From contig AP026546.1 in assembly GCA_026075535.2 (NCBI GenBank), positions 6,634,001-6,698,000 on the forward strand: a stretch of DNA of 64,000 nt. The letters are read 5' to 3'. The stretch comes from Tricholoma matsutake (lineage: Eukaryota; Basidiomycota; Agaricomycetes; Agaricales; Tricholomataceae). Under the pieces are notes generated by a model. The model saw only the letters and a program-made list of their open reading frames with translations, had not been told where the DNA came from and did no database searches. Position numbers and translations under genes: made by a program. How positions within the stretch are numbered: position 1 is the stretch's first letter; each line of letters begins with the position of its first letter. This document shows, piece by piece, positions 55,886 to 64,000 of the stretch.

Positions 55886-58304
55886 GCTGACACCTTTTGA
55901 GGACCTGACAAAGGTCCGCCCAGATCTAAACAATCTGAAGGTCTTCGGTTGCGGTGCTTATGTCTATCTACCAAAGGAAAAACGTCCAACAACATTATCT
56001 CCTCGATCAGAGTTAATGACGTACCTTGGAGTAGAAGATGGCATTAAAGCATATCGTTTCATGCAACAAAATGGCACAATATTCATTGGTGCCACGGCAC
56101 TATTTGATGAAACGATGTTCCCATGCTGTCCCAGAGCTAAAACTCCTGCCAAGACAGACCTTGGTGATTTTCCACATCCAGAACCAGAAGATGATGACCA
56201 CTCATCTGGAACAGATGGCGATGACCCTATACCGCCACAAAATCCACCCCTTCCTCCATCATTAGAAGATGATGATGATGATTTACCAAGCGAGCAAAAG
56301 GCGCATGACAATGCAACTAACGCTCCTCCTCCGCCACCTCCAGTTAACACTGAGGACTTTCGTCCAAGACATGAAGATCAACAGGAATGGCAGCAATTGC
56401 CCCATCGATCAGGCAGGCAGAGGAAAATCCCAAACTGTCCCGGCAATACCTATGGAGAACAGCAACTCCCCTCTGACATAGAGAGAGACATTGCACATGA
56501 TCGATATTGGAAGAAGTCTGTGGGTCAAGATTCAGATCATAACCGAACACGACCACAACCTCAACAGCAAGAACCGGTTGCTGGACCGAGTTCGGCACCC
56601 CACGAGAGTGTGCCCGATTCCAATAATCAAGAACATGATTACCCAATGGGGGAACCGGATGAAGCAGGTTATATTAAAAAGATAACCAAGAAAGGTGGAG
56701 ATGAGCTTATCCGCTGGCTGTTATCAAAAGCAGTCACACCATCAAGCAGAAAAAGCCTAGTTCCAAACCAATTTCGTGATATTGCGCGCCTACCCCGGCA
56801 GCAGCAACTTGAGTGGAAACAGGCTTGTCATGAAGAGTTAGAGGCTCTTCACAAGCGACAAGTCTATGATATCGTCGATCTTCCACATGATCGGAGAACA
56901 ATCAAAAATAGATGGGTTTTCTCTGTGAAATCGGACAGAAGAAAATGAGCCAGACTCGTGGCCAAAGGCTTTTCACAAGTCGAAGGCGTTGACTTTGATG
57001 AGATTTTCTCACCAGTAGTCCGCTACGAGACCGTATGCCTCATGTTTGCCCTTGCGTCTCTAGAAGGCATGTATATGACTGGTCTAGATGTAAAAACCGC
57101 ATTTTTATATGGCAAACTTGATGAGGAGATCTATATGGATCAACCCGAGGGTTTCAGACTCAAGGGTAAAGAGTGCAAAGTAATGCGCTTACGCCAAGCA
57201 TTGTATGGCCTTAAACAGGCTTCACTAGCATGGTGGAAAGAGCTAGAGGCATTTATGCGCACCATTGGGTTTGTGCGTGCCAGCTCCGATGCCGGCATCT
57301 TCATACACAAGGATCCTAAGACAGGCAGCATCATTATTGCGCTAGTCTATGTTGATGATGGCTTGTTCATGGGCAAGAACAAGAAACTTGTGGATGAAAA
57401 GAAGAATGCTTGCCTGAAGCATTGGGAGTGCCGTAGTACTGAAAAAGTCACGGAATTCTTAGGCATGCGCGTCACCCAGACCGCTACAAAAGTCAAACTC
57501 AATCAAACAGAATATCTCGCCAAAGTGCTCGAGAGGTTCGAGATGACAAATGCCAAAGTTGCCCCCACTCTGCTCCCGACTGGCTACAAACCGTCGGAGA
57601 ACACAGCGACGCCAAACGTGGTGCTTAGATCGAAATATCAGTCTGTGATCAGATCTTTATTGTATCTGATGCTCGGAACGCGACCTGATATCGCTTATGC
57701 GGTAATCAAGATGTCGCAATTCTCGGCTAATCCTAGCCAAGAACATCTAGACAAAGCAATGTACATAATGTGCTATCTGGTGGGAACCCAGAAGTACAGT
57801 ATAGTCTACGATGGAGAGAAATCCAAGGGGCTGCAGGCCTTCACAGATTCTGATTGGGCAGCTGACACTGTCAAGCGCCGATCTACAACGGGTTACTTTG
57901 CTACTCTAGCGAGTGGCATTGTGTGCTGGCAGTCCCATTTACAAAAAACTGTAGCACTGTCATCCACAGAAGCCGAATATATGGCTCTCTCCGACACTTG
58001 TCGGCAGATAGTGTGGATAGAGTCCTTATTCCAGGAACTTGAATATACACTGAAGCATGTACCAATCTGCGCTGATAATCAGGGATCCATCTTTATTGGA
58101 TCAAATCCAGTTCAGGAAAGAAGGACCAAACATATAGACATTTGCTACCACTACACCCGTGAATGCATAGAAAATGACAAAGTCACAGTCGTTTTCATTC
58201 CTGGAAGTGATAACCCGGCTGACATGTTCACAAAGAACCTTGGCGCCGTCCTATTCAGGAAATTTAGAGACTCTCTCGGAATTACTTTCGAGATTCAAAC
58301 TTAG
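55886..58304 (+). pseudogene. Copia H integrase tail, RT and RNase H
   Basis: It resumes with LTPFEDLTKVRPDLNNLKVF, the conserved integrase C-terminal side. An acidic/Pro-rich linker follows (56190-56640), then RT from WKQACHEELEALHKR with RLVAKGFSQVEGVDF, LDVKTAFLYG, LKQASLAWW and the intact catalytic VYVDDGLFM. RNase H has FTDSDWAADTVKRRSTTGY and LSSTEAEYMAL, and the end TKHIDICYHYTRE comes before the stop at 58302. A TGA at 56946-56948 stands before ARLVAKG where Arg is usual. RT and RNase H are otherwise intact. Confidence 0.88.
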
Positions 58305-58336
58305 CTGCTTAGAGCGCTGTACAGTTTGAGGGGGGG

Positions 58337-58601
58337 TGTTGAAATTAATCCCAGTGATGCATGCTGTATACATGAGGCAATACATGCAGCATACGCATGT
58401 TACTGCGCATACATGCGGTAAACACATTCCTGAGTCATGTGATGTCCTTATTATTATGTATATAAGGAGAACCTGTACCGTAGTAGGAATACAGTGTTCT
58501 TACCTCTGCTAACCCTAGCTGTAAGTCTAAGTAAACCCCAGGTAGGTTGTAAGGAACGTGTTGTCTCTTCCACTGTGCAGTGTATATAGTCTGCTCCAAC
58601 A
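58337..58601 (+). repeat. 3' LTR of Copia H
   Basis: It is 265 bp and lacks the 9-bp duplication present in the 5' LTR. It is followed by the GATAT target duplication. Confidence 0.9.
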
Positions 58602-58606
58602 GATAT

Positions 58607-59681
58607 TCTCATAGTAATGTTTCTCCTTTCTTTTGCACACTTTCTGTTCTGCCCATCTATATGTTTGCCTTCTTTTCATAAAAACATTTATTGACCTTCA
58701 CTGACCCCAATTAAATAGAATTTGAACATCCCTTTTGTCCTGAAGCCATGATGTGCGTTCAAGTTCAACATGTGTTCATGTGTTCCTCTAGCATTATGTC
58801 AGCATTTTGATCACAAGAACCCAAACAACCCAATGCAGGGTCTCGGCCTTTCTCATGGCTAGCTGGATTCCAACTTGACAGACAGTGCATTTAGATGGTA
58901 AGGGTTGACCCAGTTGAGGATGGTATTCAGGCTGGGGTGCTCACATGCTTGTGGGGTGTCCAGCTAATAGGGCACCTGGGTACTAGTCTGCTTGCCTGAG
59001 TCCCTAGGCCCTATGTTCTTAGATGAGGGTTCGACAATGTGACTCAGGCTGAGGATGCACCAGTGTGTTGGATAATATCATCATGACCAGAATTTGCCAG
59101 AAATTGATCACAGAGACACATTGGCACCATTCACTCTTAGAATCTCTCACTTTCTGGCTGCTGAAGCAACATCAAGTAAGTTTTGTTCCCTATCGGATAC
59201 ATACAAATGTTAGTATGGTGATAAAGGACAGAAATGATAATGTTAGTATTTCAACTGTGTATATCAAATTTATTAAACAGTATATAGATGGTTATATGGT
59301 TTAGATAACTGTTTATGTATACTTGGCCTTGGAGGAACTAAATGGTTGGTGCCTTACCTGGATCTGAATGGAAAGATTTCTCATCGCACTTTCTCCTGAG
59401 AAACTTGCAGAGCGTAAATGAGGAGTGTCTGAAGATTCAAGAAGGGCATCAAAAAGATTGGAGCAAGCAAGCTATATGGAAAAATGGAAGGAGAGGATTA
59501 AAGAGCAGAAAAGACGAAGCAGTGTTAAAATTGGATCTGAATACTGAAGCTGGCAGGCATAAAGGACATGATAATCATCAACAGAGACTTCTCAAAAATC
59601 TCGCATGCGCCATCGAATGAATATGGTGCAACTTCGTTCTCTCATCCACCAAGGCCGGCTGCACCTGTGACTACACAATGA
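58607..59681. other. Non-coding flank between Copia H and NUP96
   Basis: Short open frames (59065-59304 and 59342-59620, plus strand) have no recognised domain. The part near 58900-59060 has a GGGTTCGA word resembling a Pol III B box, but no convincing A box or tRNA fold. The last 100 bp or so before 59682 is probably the 3' UTR of NUP96. Confidence 0.35.
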
Positions 59682-62641
59682 CTAAGTATCCTCCTGGCAA
59701 GAAAAGCAAAAAAAACGCTTACCAAAGCCAAAGGCCGTACCTTGTCTACTTGCGCCACAAGCCCTGAAATCATCACCGAAAGTGCTGCTGGATGTCGTGG
59801 ATCCCAGGTATTTCTCAACACGTCTGGCAGGATCCCAATAAGTTTAAGAACCCTCCGAGCCAGCTCATCAATCTCGGTGCTCTGAGCTGCATCAGGAATA
59901 GTGTCGTCCACTTGTTCTTCTATGAGCTCCAGTAGGCGTATCATGATATGGACATAGTCCAAAAAGGCCTGATATCACAGAAAATCAGACATGACACCGG
60001 TCTAAAAAAGCAAATTAGAAACAGACCTTGCCACGGACATGCCAGCTATCCACGGGCCGGCCAGAGAATCTGCTGAAGAGCTCTTTGAGAAGCTCAAGAT
60101 CCTTCCGAATTACGGCGTCCGGTGCTAGCTCCAACACCGCGAGGTCATGTGCATGGTTATACAACCCAGCAGAGAGGAAGAGCTCATAGGCCGTGAATAT
60201 ATCCACTTTATAGAGTGCATGTACTGCCTACTAATTGTAAGAAAACCATGAAAATGCAGAACCGAGATATATCGTACCTTGGCCTCACTAACCCACGCCA
60301 TCGGAATCTTCAGGCTCCCCACTATGCCCCTCGTCATCCATTCATCCAACTGGGGTGCAGAGCGCCATAAAAGATCTTTTACTGCCTTCTCTCTCCTGCA
60401 GATGCCAGCACAAACAGTCAGTACACACGTGTACGAAGAGACAACAGCCAAATACAACACTCACCCAGCAGATCCTTCGATATGCAAAAGCACAAATACA
60501 GCCTCTTGGATCATTCCAAGCCCCTCAAGTTGGAACGCATAACTGCTCGCGAGGAGGTCGGCACTTGGACTGTGTCCCTCGACACCATCATCCTCCAGCT
60601 CCTCATCAGAATCATCCATCCGCCCGCGGCTGCGGCCTTCCGGCTTCCCACGGTCAGCAAAGTCTCGTACACCCATACACCGAGATAAGATGATGTACAG
60701 ATGCCATGCGAGGCTGTAGTCGACCGGAGATGGAACGAACGTGAGCGGAGTCAAAATTTGGGAAAGTGAGCATGCAGGCTCAGCGTACAGTCGGATCAAA
60801 GAAAATAACCCATCAGGCGATGGGAGGGGGGAGGGGAGCTTCCATCGTGAAGACGGAGATGCGTTAGAAGACGACAACTGCTCAGCATACCACGGTACTG
60901 GACGTGCGACTTGACGTTGTGAACCATCTTTCACGAGCTGATCGTAAGCCTGGAATACCTGGGCAATGGAAGGATCCACCGGCTCTGAAAACCACATGTG
61001 AAGCCCAAAGACCCGTTTCCAGTCGAGCCCTTTCGCCACATCCACGTCAGAACACTTTTCCAGCCCACCGCCTTTCGATCCTTCCACGACTCCATCCACA
61101 ATACCTGCCAACAACGTATACACCTTCTTCACGCTCTCGTCAATGTGTACGTCTATTCGGTCATCTTTCCAAATCTGCAGCTGCTCTTTTAAGTCTTCTC
61201 GGAAATCGAAGTCGCCTCCCGCCTGCGAGATGAGGGTGGCAAGTTTCAAATAGCCACCGTCCATGGCAGCGGCAGCGGCCTTTTCGATTTGATTACCCGT
61301 GAGATGGATGAACGTGATTGCAGCAGCGCTGGCTGAAGAGTTGGAGCGAAAATCAGCTTCGAGAGCAGGAGCGACAGCATCTTCAAGCCATGCCGAGAGT
61401 GCGGCTCTTCGCCGAATGGTGGTGACGCGATTTCGAATGTCAACCGTGACGGAATCTCCGAAGCCAAGGTGAATTTCGTCGAAGAGGGCATGTCCGAGTC
61501 GGAATAGAGAGGCTTCGTGTGATCTGTCGGTTTTTGGGAATAGTGAGGCAAAGGATGAAAAATTGAGCGAAGGAGAGGGGGCAGCAAATGGGATCCCATC
61601 ATCGTCCGGCTCAATGGGAGAGTTGGTAAGGTGGTGTTGTAACAGTTTAGAAGTCATAGATGAGGCTTCGGCAGCATTTGCAAAGAAAGAGACTACCGTT
61701 TTAGTGATTATGGATGAGTTGGCGGGAGTTTTACTGGATAGAATTGGTCAATTCGAAAGGCCATTTGAATACGACTTACGAAGTAGATGATGGCCCACAA
61801 AGGGAACCTAAGTGAACCAATGTACCGCCTGGGCCCCAGCCTACCCGGAAAGAACGACCCAAGGCCAGACCTGCATCAATCACGTAACCTTCCATTCCAT
61901 TCACGGCTGACGCTGAGCTTTCAACGCGTGCATATTTTCTTGTAGGGCGATACGGTGCAGGGTCGATATCATGTGCAAATGAGGCGCGCTGGAAAGGTGA
62001 ATTAAATGGTCAGATATGTCTCTGGATAGAAGGCTGGCATTCTCTGAGGATGCTCGTTGAGAACGAACACACGTAAGACATACCTCTCTAGATTCCACCC
62101 GAAGACCGTCCCCGTCCGAGTCACGACTATGTTTTCGATTCAACGGCTGAACAGGTATCTGCAAATTTGATCGAGCAGGCTGGTTCATGGCTTTGAGTGC
62201 AGCAGCTTCCTCTGGCATGCGAAACAAAGAAGTCTGCATGACATGCATTTTCTGAGGGTCGACTCCAACATGATGTGCCCATGGTATGATCGTGGGGTCG
62301 CCGCGAGCGGTTCTGGGTGGCGGAGATACAGATGAAGATGATGATGACGATGCAGGCGAGACGCGCACTGCTGGTCTCCGATCATCGCTCATTTCATGTC
62401 CATATCGAATCTCCCCATCCTCGTCCTCAACCAGAGCGTTCGGTTTTGATTTTGGCCTGTGTCTTGTTCGAGAGGTCAAGAGTTCGTCTTCGTGCATTTC
62501 AGAGGAACTGGAGCTGGATGATTCCTTGCTACTTTCGCTCTCGCTTTCGTCCTCCTCGGAATGGTGTTCAGAGCGCTTCTCTGGCTCAGACGCGCTGCCA
62601 TCGTCGCTGCTATCGCTGACATAGGCACGAAACCTCGCCAT
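59682..62641 (-). CDS. NUP96: Nup96-domain nucleoporin (Y-complex), 7 exons, 864 residues
   Basis: My exon model is 62641-62084, 61988-61780, 61733-60465, 60395-60278, 60227-60027, 59968-59741 and 59693-59682. All junctions are GT-AG and in phase, and the total is 2595 nt. Nup96 (yeast Nup145C) is a scaffold subunit of the nuclear pore Y-complex that binds Sec13. The N-terminus is acidic and Ser-rich (MARFRAYVSDSSDDG). Next comes the conserved block VIDAGLALGRSFRVGWGPGG, then the helical Nup96 domain: LSAWLEDAVAPAL, WKRVFGLHMWFSEPVD, LFSLIRLYAEPAC, YSLAWHLYIILS, QLEGLGMIQEAVFVLLHIEG, LFLSAGLYNHAHDLAVLELA and WHVRGKAFLDYVHIM. There is no upstream Nup98 or HFS autoproteolysis site, so it is encoded separately, as I recall for other basidiomycetes. 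The last exon codes only Glu-Asp-Thr-stop. The gene is intact and CpG-rich. Confidence 0.9.
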
Positions 62642-62883
62642 GAATGCTCAGGAAGAAGCGGAGACGGGTTGACAACAAGTAGTGGATGTTCAAATTTGTG
62701 ATCGCATGAAAAATAAATAGAACCCAACAATAGTGACGCAAAGGCGATTCAAGTCGCTCCTCTCTATAACTTATATGCACTTCCGTTTTCAAACAAAGCG
62801 ATAGCATGAATTCACGTATTCTTAGCAGCTAGAGAAATTCCAATTTGCATAATAAAGAACCCAGAACAAAAGCAAAGTTAGTT
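62642..62883 (-). promoter_or_regulatory. Intergenic region: NUP96 promoter and GH16 3' end
   Basis: 242 bp lie between the GH16 stop and the NUP96 start, both on the minus strand. It must hold the GH16 terminator and at least the core NUP96 promoter. No specific box was identified. Confidence 0.35.
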
Positions 62884-64000
62884 TTACGCATATATCTTGA
62901 GCCATTGGAAATCAAAATACGCGTTGGTGAAGGCGGAGGGATTGTTGTTGACGAAAGCTTCGAAGAAGCCAGACTTTAATTCAGGTAAAACTCGAAAATC
63001 GATTCTCGAAGACTTACCACTACAAGTAGAGGGACATCCAGAAGCTCCATACACCGCCGAGCTGCCGGCCCAATCTCCGCCTGAGGTAAAAGACTTCAGT
63101 AGATATTTCGAACGCAAGGATGCGAGACGAACAGAATGTGACTGAGGTTGTTGTGGATCAGCTTATGATATTACTATTACCCAAGTTATTTCTAAACTTA
63201 CGGTTGATAATGATGTTATGCGGTCCAAATTTGCTTGAAATTGGGCAAGAAGTACTAGGGAAATAAGCAGTGGGAGTGCCCTTTCGAAAATAATATCCAG
63301 AAAGCAGTTACAAACCCCCGGAGAGTACGCACCCAATTGTCCGGATTGATGTTATATGCGCCGTTTATAATATCGGATGGTATCCCCCCAGCTGCTCTCG
63401 ACCAGAACCACACCTTGATGAAGGAGCCTGTTCGCTCCATGGCAAACCTAACCAAAGCTAAAAGAAGTGTATATACCTCTCGCGGTCCACTCACCATCCA
63501 CCCCCGTTACTGTTCAGCGACGGCCCATAGCTTCTCTGATCATTCATCTTCACTCCACAGCCGGCATTATTCGTTGCGGCCGTGTCACAATTATTTAAGA
63601 CCGGTGTCCTGACATGCACAAATTACATAAACGCGCAAAAAGGAGGAAAGAACACAAACCCAGTCTCTGGACGCGTGGCAGGCATTGTGCATCCTTGATC
63701 ACATGTTACTCGTGATCGATGCTTAAATTTAAAATTCAAGTACTTACCGGGGCTGGTGTGTAAAGTTGACTGATTGGGCCCTTGGTCATTGACACCTTCC
63801 AAGATGTCAATCTCACCCTAAAAGGCATAGGTCATTATTCATGAACAACAAACCAGCGTGGTGCCATGGAGCTTATGTACCTCGTTTGGCCAGTTGGCGC
63901 CAACTGTCCAGAGCGCAGGCCAAGTTCTGTACAGTCGTGTCAGTATATGCATCCAGATGCGTCCTTGGGAGTTGACACGGACCCGCAACCTTGAGGCATA
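62884..64000 (-). CDS. GH16 beta-1,3(4)-glucanase, Lam16A-like, 5' truncated by the window
   Basis: Exons in the window are 64000-63983, 63926-63881, 63817-63748, 63693-63660, 63608-63495, 63447-63333, 63280-63202, 63141-63133, 63080-63018 and 62957-62884. All phases agree, giving 206 residues before the TAA. The catalytic signature GEIDILEGVND lies at about 63817-63785 (nucleophile Glu, helper Asp, acid/base Glu). It is preceded by MPQGCGTWPALWTVGANWPN. Downstream come QSTLHTSPG, SYGPSLNSNGGGWFAMERT, FIKVWFWSR, NPDNWGTPTAYFP, LTFCGDWAG and the end NNNPSAFTNAYFDFQWLKIY. These enzymes cleave cell-wall beta-glucans. The signal peptide would be beyond the window edge. Exon 63141-63133 is only 9 bp. 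Confidence 0.9.

Larger units (their letters stand above)
53494..58601 (+). mobile_element. Copia retrotransposon H lacking the integrase core
   Basis: LTRs are 53494-53767 and 58337-58601, beginning TGTTGAAATT and ending CTCCAACA. The perfect target duplication GATAT is at 53489-53493 and 58602-58606. The LTRs differ by a 9-bp duplication (CGCTTACTG) in the left copy and about five substitutions. The primer site GGTTATGGGCCC is at 53768-53779. A G-run purine tract (GAGGGGGGG) abuts the 3' LTR. Gag, protease, RT and RNase H are present; the integrase catalytic core is deleted. Confidence 0.93.

Noticed and set aside
53494..58601. Copia H as part of the proposed 16-kb cargo element
   Set aside because: It lies outside the right inverted repeat and has its own GATAT duplication, so it is an independent insertion.
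58900..59060. tRNA-derived SINE or tRNA-like gene with a GGGTTCGA B-box word
   Set aside because: The A box is not convincing, no cloverleaf could be drawn, and no poly-A or tail repeat or target duplication is seen.
62286..62624. Plus-strand frames opposite the N-terminus of NUP96
   Set aside because: They are shadows of the Ser/Glu-rich coding sequence on the minus strand.

Overview
The window looks like a piece of nuclear genome from a mushroom-forming basidiomycete (Agaricomycetes). The reasons are: small, intron-dense genes with 45-60 bp introns; an 11-exon secreted protein of a type I recognise from agaricomycetes; a stand-alone Nup96-domain protein; a fungal alpha-type protein kinase; a Plavaka-type (CMC/CACTA superfamily) transposase; and chromodomain Gypsy elements. 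I found no bacterial features, rRNA, convincing tRNA or CRISPR array.

Ordinary host genes sit only at the two ends. On the left is a complete gene for a secreted protein (501-2003, minus strand). On the right are a complete Nup96 homologue (59682-62641, minus) and the 3' part of a GH16 beta-glucanase gene (62884 to the window end, minus). The roughly 56 kb between them is a stack of mobile elements with very few CpG dinucleotides.

The left stack (2.9-29.9 kb) starts with an alpha-kinase gene (minus strand) broken by a TIR MITE with an internal telomere-like minisatellite. A 21.6-kb insertion then follows: Copia element A (5706-27294, 5-bp TSD CACAT). A contains Gypsy element G2 (6756-22779), which contains the young chromodomain Gypsy element B (14321-20367, TSD GCGCT, LTRs differing at 2 of 426 positions). 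One LTR of A also carries a 533-bp MITE with TSD TAA, confirmed by the empty site in the other LTR.

The middle stack (29.9-42.3 kb) is Gypsy element D (29932-42279), a relative of B. It is interrupted by DNA element E (30471-38833, 10-bp TSD). E is itself hit by C, a second copy of the B family (30744-36769, TSD TGCAC), and by a hAT-like MITE F (37945-38766, 8-bp TSD).

The right stack (42.3-52.9 kb) carries a decayed gene with a possible Uma2-like PD-(D/E)XK signature (+), a nearly intact Plavaka transposase gene (-), an uncharacterised basidiomycete gene (+) and a 755-bp octamer satellite. A roughly 200-bp repeat lies at 2.9 kb and, inverted, at 52.7 kb, at the outer edges of the kinase-to-Plavaka block. 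With the later retrotransposons removed, that block would be about 16 kb: kinase, Uma2-like gene, Plavaka transposase and unknown gene between inverted repeats. I put this forward as a hypothesis for a cargo-carrying DNA transposon. Copia H (53494-58601, TSD GATAT) lies outside it.

Most premature stops in these elements are TGA where a sister copy or the family has CGA, and CpG sites have become TpG/CpA. This is the pattern expected from methylation-driven decay of silenced transposons. The retroelements show two priming modes: B, C and D look self-primed (Tf1/sushi type), while both Copia elements appear to use a half-molecule of initiator tRNA-Met.
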